A stretch of DNA of 64,000 nucleotides from Cyclospora cayetanensis (lineage: Eukaryota; Apicomplexa; Conoidasida; Eucoccidiorida; Eimeriidae). This document shows, one piece after another, positions 26,115 to 38,843 of this stretch (positions are counted from its first letter, which is position 1; the number at the start of each line of letters is the position of its first letter). Made by a program: the position numbers and the translations under genes. Under the pieces are notes generated by a model. It saw only the letters and a list, made by a program, of their open reading frames with translations, was not told where the DNA came from and did no database searches. The stretch covers positions 1 through 64,000 of the forward strand of contig NW_020312129.1 in NCBI RefSeq assembly GCF_002999335.1. Reading direction: 5' to 3'.

Positions 26115-27982
26115 GTTAAACTATCAGGTGCTTTTAACTGTGACGTTTCTTTCAAGGTCGCTCTAGGAGGACGCCTAAAACTTTTGTTGAGTAATTCCTA
26201 AATACAGCCGCCGCTTTCCTCTGCAAACACCCGTTACACTTCCCTACATTAGAGAAGGGTGACACCTAGGGTGCGCGTTTCTTCTCCGCTTACCCAGTCC
26301 GATTATTCACAGCTAGTTCCATTTAGCATATAGCGTACATGAGCAGTAGATTGCCCATTGTTGTATCGAGCTAAGTGTACTCTAAAAAGCTGCGAACGAG
26401 CTATCCAATTTGTAAGCTGTAAAGCAAATTCGTAGATAAATATAACTAATGCAGTAGAAAGTATTGAAATGCTGCTAAGCACGCTACAGCCAGGGATGCA
26501 CTAGACGGGAGTTCCTAGTGACATGTGGTGAGAAATCCGACCCTCGATAATAACAGGAATTTTATTTGCAGGTTTCGTTGCCGGCTGATAACCTGAAGCT
26601 TTGTTTCGTTCACAATACTAGCAACCATGAGCGGTCCTTCCAGCGTCTTCTGTATTTTTCTTTCCCCTTGACGCATGCACTCTGGTTGAAATATTCACCT
26701 CCATTTATGCATTTTTCGGTAATAGCTTCCGATTACTATTTTGAGGATGCTCTCTACACATAGATATGTGCTCAAGCATTTCCAGATATGTTGTTCTCAT
26801 ATTCTCTGCTATAGCCCCGTTGAGCCCTGTTGTATATCGACTAACACGCACAGTCCAGCTATATTTGCATGCAAAAACTGCTCGACAGCAGACAAAGGCA
26901 CTGCTGAACTAGTGCTCGTCCGGTTTACACTACATAGTTTGCTGATCGTCTGCTCTATCGCAACAAAAGGCTCACATATTTAGGGGACCCGATAACAGCT
27001 AGGATCGCCACTGCCTTGTTGTTTGGGCGTCTTTTTCACTGTTGGCTTGTCTCTTACTTCCATGCCTTTTAGATATGCGGGTTGATCCCCACTTTGTCGT
27101 TTTGCCCTGTGTTTCGCTGTTCTGCACTCTTGGAAAGTGGTATTAGCGCAGGAACTTTTCCACTATGCTGCGCACCGCTGGTCTCATACAGGCCCGGTGC
27201 ACAAGGGTAAGCTTTTTATATTGAGGTAAAGATGTAGGGGCACATTTTGGCACTTTCTACTCCACTAAACATATCAAGATTCAACAAAAGATTGCCTGTG
27301 TTTTGAGTGTATGAGCAATTGACTGCAGTGTATCGTTGCATATAAATAGCAAGAATCAATGTATGCCTGTGTGCTTGGTGCTTTGTGCAGCTGGCCATGA
27401 ATGCTCGGCGTGTTGAAAGGGTGCGGCAACGCCGACTTTAGCTGACTCTTGCCCCTCGTGCCTGACACCGAAGGGGTGGGCAGGGGGGAGCCCTTTTGGA
27501 AGAACGCTCACTTAGTGTCTATTGAGTGCTAAATCGGTGTAAGGTGACTGGATACAGAGTTTTTCCTACACTATACTACTCTGGTATGTACAATCCCCTG
27601 AAAGGTGTCCCAAGGGCATTCGTCGGATGACCTGTGGTTTCACTGGGGTTGGCAGTAAACTTAAGAAGCCTATTTCTTCTCGGACACCACATAGATGCCC
27701 TGTGTGCGTGGCAATAACCAAGTCACGAGAATTATTCGCGATTACGTGTCACAAGACTCACTTGACACCAGTGACCCCGTCAGCAGCGACCCTTAAACGT
27801 GCCCTCTCAAGTACGGAGCCATAGTGGTTCCTCCCAGATGCAAAAAGAAGGAGGCCAGGGAGCACAGAGGAGGGACGAACGGAATCGTGAAATTGTTGAG
27901 AATAAATAGTCTTCACAGAATAGAAGCACCACTACCATTTGCAGGCTTTGTGACGCTCTGACGATTGCCCAAAACAGCAACA
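26115..27982. other. intergenic, with a repeat copy
   Basis: No coding character was seen. A repeat copy lies at about 26240-26480. Confidence 0.5.
26240..26480 (+). repeat. dispersed degenerate repeat, copy 3
   Basis: It shares tcacagctagtt (26307-26318) exactly with copy 1, followed by a diverged tagcatatagcg block matching the agcatctagcg of copy 1. The later ttgtatcgag matches copy 2 (about 22391). Boundaries are approximate. Confidence 0.45.
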
Positions 27983-29544
<1,562 letters not shown>

Positions 29545-32308
29545 TTTCTCAAAGTTCCTTCTGGCACAGCGTGGGGTTCTCAAGGCTACAATGCAGTGAG
29601 CGTAGCGCTAGGCACTAGAATGCCCTGACTTAGAATAAATATTCACGATAAATTGAAGGAATTGGAGGAATGAGTAAGCACACTGCATAGAAGTACCAGT
29701 GGAAACAGACGCTTCCGACCAGAATACCAGCCACTACTATAGTTGGGGCTGTGCAAAAACAGCGTACTAAGGAACGGTGTCTACCCGTTGGACAACCCTT
29801 TCCGTAGTATAGCAGCTCTTCAACTGTATTTTAGTTTGCATTATCCTCTATCTGGGACCTGTGTTGAAGGGTTATACATAAACACAACTCTAAGACATAA
29901 TGTATCGCTAGTACATGGCAGGCAAAGGACCAATCCTGCAGCTGGAGGCTGTACAGGTACTTCTGAAGCGTATATCCACAATCTGAAGCTACAAAGATGC
30001 TCTTAGAGCATGCAGAGAGTCATGGGAGTACCACCATGGAGATACATTAGAGCAATATACGGGCACTCAATACACGCTCGTCGGATGGCCTCAGGTAGAC
30101 ACCGAGCGTAATGGCTTACGCTAAACTCAAGCAGTTTCTCCTATGCTCAGTGTGTTTTTAAAAAGCTGGCGAATATGTGAACAAACGTCTAGTCTGCTAG
30201 TATCTTTCTTTTTGGCCACGGAGAACTGAAGGTCCGATACAAACAGGCGCAATGCTGTGTCTTTGTTCGCAAGATGCAATGCGAATCTAGCTGTGAATGC
30301 TCTCACTGCCCAGAGGGTACCCACACGCATGCCTTGGCTGGCTGCCTCCTCCAATGTTCGGAGCTGGGGAAGGGGCTGAGAGGGGACGTTGGGAGCCATT
30401 TAGAAACAATCCCTCCTCATCAAATTTGTATTGACTCTGGTTTGAAGTGTCCTCCGACAGAGAATATACATGACGATTCGCATTGCTTGTTACATCCAGC
30501 GCAGAGAGCAGAGGCAGACAGTGTAAAGCATCTGATGTCGCCGCAGGGGGACTCTTAACCCCAGAGGCAATACTAATAACGTGGTAGAAGTTGTTTAGTG
30601 CGCCTCAAGAGACCTCTCGCCCTTCCCTGCGCACCCCCTTCATGGCTATCGACATGAGGAAAACGGGCAAGATAGGATACGCTCAGCTGCACTCGCGGAG
30701 CAGTGCGAACATTCACAGCCAATTGCACACGGCATCTGGCACAAAAGGTACAATGTTGTGCCTTATTAGTATTGACCTACATCTTTTGTAATAATAAGAC
30801 ATACGAGTGTGCAGCGCGATCAGTCAACTGTTAACTAATGCCTAAATGAGTTTCACTGGTGTATTAGACAATGTTCAAGTGTAGCTTTGCCTGCTACATT
30901 AACCTTGTACACTACGCAATCCGAACGGTGCTGATGGTGTTTGGGTGGCTTTCCATGGCTTGAGCTTACCAAGTGGGGAAGCGTGGTTACTGTCGCAATG
31001 CAAAATAGGGAGTGGCACCAGCGTATCTGTACTCCAGGATCGAGGTGTGTGCATGGGGTGTGTGCGGTGACACCGGTTTTATTCTCCACCGGGTAAAGGG
31101 TACTGCATGCCCGAAGCTCTTAAAGTGGCGTTTAGTGCCTCCTATCTCGAGCTATCCTAATTTATCCGTTTCATACCTTTCGTCTTCGTTGGCACATTCG
31201 GTGCACGTCTGATGACGGCTAGCGGCTAAGGAAAGTACGAATTAAGGGGCTAGGATAGTTCCCATAGGCTATTGAGGCGTACTAATTCTACAGAGGGTCA
31301 AGTGATCCTTTGTTTAAGTACAAATACTCCATATGTTATCGAACATTGGAAAGAAGAGCCAAAGTCGTACATGGTAGGGTAGTGGAGATGATTTGTTAAT
31401 TTTCATTAAATAAGTAGACTGGACAGCTTTGCCTCCTTTTGCTGAGGATGGATTCATCTATGCAATAAGCACTGCGGCACTCAGGAAGTTTTGTTTCACA
31501 TCACTGAGTGCCAGACACTTGCATTTCGCACGGGGAAGCTGAGCTGACAGAACTCGCCGTTCATGGATGGGCAGCAAGGGAATCCACCCGATTAGAATAG
31601 TGCCTTCTACCTTAAGGAATGAGAGATTACTTACTTACCACAAAGCAAAGAGATGTGGCTTGAATGCCTCTCATCACAGCCAGTAACCAGTCCTGAAGAA
31701 ATTTGTACTGCGGTGAGGCGGCCGAGACCGGAGGCAAGGTCAACGGCAGGTATCTCAAAACCCCTCTAACAGTTTGTATCGTTTGCAAGCATCCGTTTCC
31801 AACTGAATCAAGTGAAAAGAGGTAATCAAGGCGGGCAAGAGAAGCGTGGGACTACAGTGTTTTGTTCAGTGCGGTCATCATCGACGGCCTTTGGCGACCA
31901 CGGCACAGTACGCCGCACAGAGAGTAGTGCTGCCCCTCGGCTCATGCCGAATGAGAGGTGGCGGCATCTTTTCTTTAGAGTATGGTCAATTCATCTGATC
32001 CCGAAAGGGCTGAGGTGTATGGAGATGCGCGGTCCCAGCCTGCCGCTCTACAGACGTTGAGGCGGGGGGCCAGGGAGGGGTGGCCCCAATTCTTCTCTTC
32101 CGGGCATTTAAATGAAGTTTTCGGAAGGCACTGCAGGAGCACTTCTCGGAGTTGCTTTTTCTTCTCTCTGATTACCACTTTCTCGCCACTGTGGCGGTGT
32201 GAACTATTCCATCCTCTGCCCGCAGCCAATCGATTACAATTTGTGTAGGGAGGCTGTGAGGAAAGGACTTCGCCTCGCTTGCACGCATTGTGCAGAATAC
32301 GGCAAGCT
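29545..32308. other. divergent intergenic region, 2.8 kb
   Basis: This lies between the start codons of Rab7 (-) and the coiled-coil gene (+). No convincing coding sequence was found. A repeat copy lies at about 30600-30890. Promoters for both genes must lie here, but no motif was recognised. Confidence 0.5.
30600..30890 (+). repeat. dispersed degenerate repeat, copy 4
   Basis: It contains cgacatgaggaaaacgggca (about 30650), matching cgacatgagaagacaggtat of copy 5 (about 53908), then tcacagccaattgcacacggcatctgg matching copies 1 and 5. It continues with acaatgttgtgcc, similar to acaacattgtgcc of copy 1. Boundaries are approximate. Confidence 0.55.
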
Positions 32309-35300
32309 ATGACGGGGCAGATCTCAGATAAAGGACCTCTTGAGGTGCAGCAGTCGCATTCCATTTTGCCAGAGCAGGCGTACAAACCATTCAAGAGGCG
32401 CACTACCGAGTCAAAGAGGCTTCTAGGGGAGCCCTTTCGAAGCGAATTGCAGTTGCATGGGTCGGTGGGCTGGAGGGAACTTGCAGAGACAAGAGTTTGC
32501 TCTGTCGGAAAGCAGCTCGTAGCTGAGCCGGTGCGGAGCGCTAGCGGTAGGGCCGAAGCGGGTGGCGCCGCATTCTTCAGATGGAGGAGCACAGCGATCT
32601 CCCCAAATATGACTCTACAACAGAGGGTGACCCTAGCCGAGTCGCAGGGGTTTCTGCGTGCCAAAGTTGCCGCGAAGGAGCAACTATGTTCCCAAGTAAT
32701 TGGTGAAAATCAGCAGCTGCTCAGACAGCTGGAGGATTCTAGGGCACGGCAACAGCAAACTGTCGAGCGACTCAAGGCGTGAGCAACAGAGCACGCTTAG
32801 GCGGGAGGGGTTTATCTGCAGCATGTATTGCTTTGCATTGGTAGCCGGCAGCAGCCGGAGCTAAGCCAAATTGGCTCGCTCTCGTTTTAATCCTGAAACA
32901 TGCCGTTGTACAAGGTGTTCGCACAATGCTTCCACAATGATCTGTATTGTATAAAACTTATAACCCGTATATAAAACTTCTAACCCGAAGGTCTCTGCTA
33001 TAGTTACTGCCTGTAGGGGTTCCCACTGCGTACCTTTCCTTCTTTCTCCCGCTTAATAGAGTAGCTTGTAGCGTAAGACTGTGCTCTTGGATTGGCTCAT
33101 CAGTGTGTAGCATTTCAGCTTGGTTGGCTGCTGCAGGGAGGCTTCGGCGGTGGTGCAGCACTTGCTGGCAGACACAGCTGTGTACAGGGATACTCATGAA
33201 AACCTGCTTAGGAAGTTAGAGCTACAAGAAAGGCAGGCAAGTAACGATGCCCATCGTGCTCGGCAGGCAGAGCGTCGTACGCAGGAAGCTGAGGAGAAGC
33301 TACTCGTTCTGAAAAGGCAAGTGGCCATTGGCAAAGTAGGCCGGACCAGAGCATTAGTTTAGGGCCATAGTATATTCGGTCCCTCCTCTCTCTCTACTGA
33401 GGACGTGGGTGGTTTTCTTGGCTTCTTTTTGGCCACGTGCATTCTACTGTCACCTTTAGGTAAGGCTTTTGCGCTTCTGTTCTTAGATTGACTCAAAAGA
33501 ATTTGGGGGGTTTTACCGCAGGTTTGTGGCTGGATTGCAAGAAAAGCAGAAGGCTTTGGAGGAGGAAGCGCACGCATTCATTTTGGCCTTCGGCCATCTG
33601 AAGAGCGCCGTAAAGACATTTGCAGCAAGCATCGCAGCTTGCAATGTGAGTTGCTTAGACAGGCCTGAAGGACTTAGCAGGACCACTCAATGTCAAACCT
33701 TCGAAAGGACACTTGCTCGTAGTCGAGAGGCAGAGAACAGCTGTCCTCCGAGAGGCGTGTGTAGAGGTAACGTTTATAGACTTCTACCACCACGTTGAAC
33801 ACATGTTCCTTGGATTTGTCTGCCCTGAGGTATCCTACCAGTTTTCAGACGACAACACGGCGGCCTTGGAGCAGCTACCGGAGATGGTGACCCTCGGTGT
33901 TAATCGCATGCAGGTAAGGCAATGCATCAGACAGCCTGGTGTAGGAGTAGCAGTGTCCTTGGTTCATTACGTTGCATGAAGTGAATGCAGGACTTTGCAT
34001 ACGACCGATTCAGAAGGTTCATGTAGCTCCAATGTTTTATTTTCCTTTGTGGCTCGCAGCTAGTTCTATCAGAGACAGAAGCGGTTCTTCTGGAGAAGGG
34101 ATTTGTGAGGGAAGTCAGTGCAAAACGCATTCTGCAGGTATGTCGTACCGCCAGCAGCCGCACCCCCGGAGCTCACAAAGCTCGTAGAGGGTCCTGGCGG
34201 TGCAGAGTGTTTACAGTAGAGTCGTTTCATGTTGTAAAGCTTTTAATATTAGGCAGTACGCTAATAGGCGGCCATCCACCTAGTGAGTGCCGCGCAACTG
34301 TTTTCATGTAGCTTGCACATCGGGTATTTTGTGGCGCTTTGTTTCTCCTGATGTCTTGCCACCTACCTGCAGAGTATATCCAACGCTAAGCCCGACACAA
34401 TGGTTCCAGCTAGCGAAGCATCTCGGTTACAAAGGGAGCGCAAGATGTGGGAGAACAAATATTTGGTGCGTTTCTACACTCCGGAAGGAGTATATATATA
34501 CATATATATAAACAATCTGCAATTACTCAGCCACTATCGAGTTAAAGTCCGCAGTAGAAAAGGATTCGCGGCTTCGCTGCCTGCACGATAGGCTTGCTTT
34601 GGCCTCTTCTGTCTCTCAGAAAACGGAAAAGGAGCTACGTGCAACAGAGAAGCAACTCGGGGAAGTAAAGAAGGAGAACGAACGCAAGGCGGAAGCTTTA
34701 CTCAAACTCCGTCTAAAGGATCACCGAATTAAGTAAGACCGCCTTCTGCAAGCATCACATGGTACTGCAGTGGCCACTCACAGTGCCTCATGGCAGTCCT
34801 TTATCCCGAAGAGGGGACGGCCATGTGGAGCCAGACACATAAACAAGCACGTTGTTTCAATCTAAAGCGACGTTGTTTTAACAGGGACGCTAGGAGATAA
34901 AGCTTATTCTAGGTGCAAACTTTCGCTCTAACGTGGCGGCTCACGTACAGGGAGTCAATGCCGAAAATTCAGAACTAAATCCCATTTACTAGTAGGCAAG
35001 AGACGATCCCCTAACAACATGTGCATGCGTTCTCTGCCCGCGTTTCTTGCTCAGGCTACAAGACGCTGAAGTTGCATCTGCTAAGGCGAAAGCACACGAG
35101 ATAAACTTTCAGCTCGAGAAACTTCGAAAGGAAAGGTGCAACATCTTTAACGTCAAGTTTAGATAACGCAATACAAGGGATAGAGATATACGAAAACTGA
35201 GGGCAAACCCTGCGGGGTAAGTTGGGATTATAACCTTAATTCACTCTACATCCAGGCACAAAAATACACCTAAATGTGCTATCTGCTTTAGAGATTATCT

Positions 35301-37770
35301 GGCTGCTTGGAAAGCTTCGCATCCGGTGTACAAGGGCTACCGGTGGGAAGCTAATGCAGGTGAGAAGTCTCGTTCAGTTTCCGGAAGTCATGCCAACGGT
35401 CCATCCAGCTCAGTGATCCAGGGTTTCGAGTTCTCCACTTTGAAGACACCGCAGCGCGGCGACCAGTCAAAATCGGTGCGCACTAATTTTGTTCGTTCTG
35501 CTTCTCGGGCTTCCATAGCAAGCAGCCGGCGTGTATCTTCTGTCTCTTCGGTGGTTGCGCCAGAGCAGAAAGCCGCACTACTCCGCAGCGAGCGACATGC
35601 TGCACGGATAGAAACAGGCAATTTATCGTCGATGGCAGTCAAATCATCCAGTACCTCGGCCCTTTCACGGGCTGTTCGAGGGGTGTTGGCAATACCCCGA
35701 AGCAGCCGAGTGTCTCGGCAATCGCTCGAGCAGACGGGGATGAAGCTTCTGCGACGCAGTAGCATTGGCCCCTCCAATGCCGAAGACTCTAGAGGCAAGC
35801 AGAAGGGGCTGTTTGCTGGCGATGAATCCCTGAAGCTCGCACGAGGCCGGAGTGCATCCAGACTGGAAGAAGGGAGGGCCCTCTCGAGGGTTTCTAGCAC
35901 TGGAGAAGCACATCGCCATCTTACTCTGACGCTCCCGAGCAGCCCAAGGTCCGTTGTCACACCGACATTTGCACATGCAGAAACTAATAGCATCGTTATG
36001 AATGGCCCCACAGCAGGCCGTGCGTTTCAGTCGGAGGACCCAGCCGGCGTCACCCGCCTTTCTAACTTCTTCAGCACTGCTTTTAGTAAGGCGGCCGCCA
36101 AGGAGAAAGAGGTGACTAGACAGCCCAAAGAGGAAACAAAAATTGAATCAGCAGCTGATTTATCTCTTAGGATGGGCCGCTCAGGCCACACAGCCTCATC
36201 CGCAGGCATTAGACGCGGGGGATCCATCGCGTCCACTAGAAGCTTAGTCCCTGGTGGTCGGAGAGTCCACATTGAGCTTCATGATGTAGCAGCAGAGGGC
36301 ACTTCCGAGCTGGAGAATAAGGGCAACGAGAAAGACGAGCCCCTAAGCCCAAAGAGCCATATTGCAAGGGCCCAGGCTCTAGCTTTCATGGAAGGCAGCG
36401 CACCAAGCAGCACCTACCGAGATGGCGACCATACTGTGTCGCTTCCCCGACTTTCCCGAATGGATTCGTTTACTTCTGGAGCTTCTGTAAGGACGTTGCG
36501 CAGCCCCATTGCAGCGGCGGTAGCTTCCTCAGTGCATGCACAGGATGAGGCGGTAAGTGAGGGCACTGGATTGCAGCAGCAAGCAGGCCGACGGCTTGCA
36601 GGGGGGAATACAACTGTGAAGGAGCTTGTAGGAGAGGCAGCCACGAAAGGAGACATACCTATGGATAGCGAGGATGTAGCGCATGCTTCAGCATCCGCTT
36701 CAAAGGGATTTCGCGGGAGCTCCGAAGCGTCTCTTGCAGAGGGGCCTACGGCTCCGCACGTGGAAAACAAGCAGAAAGTGGAGGAGGGCTCTAGGCGTCC
36801 TGTAGAGCGCAGCGACGGTTCTCTTCCTACGGAGAAGAAAGGTTTCTCAAGTCAGCGGGGGGACGACGGTGTGGCTGTCGGTGGGGCCCCGCTGGATATG
36901 GAAGGTCTTCTAAGGAAGTACCTAGAGGGTCCTGCAATGGAAGCCACTGAAAAAATGCATAGTGATACAGCTACAGGAAAAGAGGCTGTTCTAGGGGACC
37001 AACAGGCAGAGATTGACTCGCAGGGTGATAGAGATAGGCATGAGAAAGATATTCGGGCTGACAAGCCTCCCCAGCATCATGGCCTTGAGAAGAAAATCGT
37101 CGAGGAGGGCACTTCTCTTCCACTTTTTCAGAGAAACGCTGCAGCTCCTCCTAGTGCCAAGGCTTGGAAAACGAAGCCACTTGACGTAGCCAGCGTCGTA
37201 GCGCCCCCGGAGGAGACAAGGGCCCCACACATGGTAGCTACGGAGAGCGCCGAACAGTACCCAGTCGTGCGAATGGGCACGAGGGCGGGGCCTGATGGGG
37301 GACCTTCCCGAACCATAGCTGGGATCCGAAAGGCTCCTCCTAAGCTTATTGGAAAACCTGATAGCAGCATGCCTAAATCGGTAGTCACTCAGGTCTTCTC
37401 ACAGCCACCAGTTCTCAAAATGAATTCTGGCGTCGAAGCAGCAGCGTCAAGCGAAGCGGCACCAGTCACACCGGCAAGGCAGATGGAGAAAGGCAAGCCG
37501 GAGGTGCCCCCTCTTCTTACCTTGGCAAATATACCCAATCCGGATCCCTCTGCAGCATCGACAGCGAGGTTAGAATCTCCTCCTGAAGTGCCACGAGGAG
37601 GTGATAGCGGGGCTCCAGCTTTTGGGCGACACACAAGGAAGCGTATGTCTGCTGGGGAAGTTTCAATCGGGAGCTGGGCTATGGCAGCTCCCAAAATAAG
37701 CGTTAGTTCTTTTAAGCTCCCCCAGCAGGGAGCACCAGAAGCAGCAGGCAGACAGCTTAGTGGGTTATAG
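32309..37770 (+). CDS. large coiled-coil protein with a long disordered C-terminal half, nine exons
   Basis: I do not recognise a named family. Exons: 32309-32778, 33137-33316, 33522-33645, 33734-33913, 34060-34137, 34373-34469, 34555-34732, 35055-35135, 35292-37770. They sum to 3,867 bases (1,288 residues) with consistent phases. The ATG at 32309 is the first in frame. Exons 1-3 and 6-8 encode Glu/Lys/Arg/Gln-rich heptads (for example RRTQEAEEKLLVLKR and KTEKELRATEKQLGEVKKEN) typical of coiled coils. Exons 4-5 hold a more globular insert (VTFIDFYHHVEHMFLGFV). The last exon is an 800-residue Ser/Ala/Pro/Arg-rich low-complexity tail with RS-like stretches near its start. The second intron appears to use a GC donor (AAAAG|GCAAGT at 33317). 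The architecture would suit a cytoskeletal, centrosomal or apical-complex scaffold, but that is inference. Confidence 0.75.
32950..32987. repeat. short tandem duplication in intron 1 of the coiled-coil gene
   Basis: tataaaacttataacccg (32950-32967) is followed by tataaaacttctaacccg (32970-32987), two 18-base units with one mismatch. Confidence 0.7.
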
Positions 37771-38843
37771 GGAGTTGCTCTCTGCATTGCTATTTTGAGC
37801 CAACTATTCGCGGAACGCACAGAGCAGAAATAATCTTTTCCTTGCTCCTCTCATACTCTTTTCCAGTCATAGTGGACTTTGTTCACTCAGAATTAGCTTT
37901 CGTTGTTCGAGCTTACCTACTGCAAATTTTGTGACTGTATTAAATGCCCTCACAGTGTGCGAATACGATTAGGAAATGTTAATCCGATTCCTAGGCTTAG
38001 TGCGCTACTTTTCTCTAGCGGTGTATTGGTTTGACCTCCCGCGATACTAGGCCCTAACAGGGATGCCTGATAGACTGTGGATATGCAATGCTACTTGAGT
38101 GTAGTGTGGTTTTCCCTAATGTAGCTCACGACGCTGTTTTGCGGCATTCTGCAGAATTAGACAGAGTAACGCTCCCAGCGGCCAATGACTGTGACAGGTT
38201 CAAACGGAGGAGCTCGAGAAACGCCATGACTGCTTCGGGTGGTATTGCAAAGGGAATCCAGAAGAGCTGCTACCGGGCAACTAGGGCACTCGTATCAGCG
38301 CTGTAATGATCTTCAATAGGATATTGGCTGTAAAGGTGAATCAACAAAAGAGAATTGAGCTAAAGACCCCGGTTGTCAAGTAGTTTCCCCATGAAGACAC
38401 GCGTGCTACAGTTTTGCCTCCAGGCGTTTGTGCTTCGATAAAATCGCTTTACCTGCAGTGTCATATGCCGGGCTGAGACACGACCACAGCACAGTACCTT
38501 ACTTATTAAAATCCTGTGCTGCGTTCGTGTGCCAGCCCGGCATATGACACTGCAGGTTTGGGAGTTTTATCGAGGCACAAACGCCTGCAGGCAAAGCTGT
38601 AGCAGGCATGTGCTGCTTGGAAAGGTCCGTAAAATGCCAGGTGACGCCTGACTTCTCGACTTTCTCTGGAAGCTCTAATGCACAATTGCATCAATACTCG
38701 AAAGATTCAAGCGGATTCATGAGAGCCCTGCAATGTTGATTGCTTCAGTGTCCCTTCCGATATGCCCGTGGACTCTCCGGGATGCTCCCGATACTTGGGC
38801 CTCCCCATTACAGCGACTTACGCCTTTTGCCTTTATTGGGACC
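37771..38843. other. convergent intergenic region containing a foldback hairpin
   Basis: This lies between the stop codons of the coiled-coil gene (+) and the glycosyltransferase (-). Apart from the inverted repeat at 38405-38603 nothing was recognised. Confidence 0.6.
38405..38603. repeat. long inverted repeat (foldback), two 90-base arms and a 19-base loop
   Basis: The left arm (38405-38494) and the reverse complement of the right arm (38514-38603) are both 90 bases. By eye they agree at about 77 positions (about 85%) without gaps. The arm ends read gctacag and ctgtagc, and shared blocks include cctgcagtgtcatatgccgg (20 bases). The mismatches cluster in one seven-base patch. Weaker pairing continues a few bases outwards. 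A transcript would fold into one long hairpin. It could equally be a miniature inverted-repeat transposon or a head-to-head duplication. Confidence 0.9.

Noticed and set aside
31975..32664. A 229-codon minus-strand open frame
   Set aside because: It is antisense to exon 1 of the coiled-coil gene, has no recognisable domain, and mirrors the reading frame of the sense exon.
34488..34512. A TA-rich microsatellite
   Set aside because: It is a simple intronic repeat with no further structure.
35388..36011. A 207-codon minus-strand frame
   Set aside because: It is a shadow of the long low-complexity exon of the coiled-coil gene on the plus strand.
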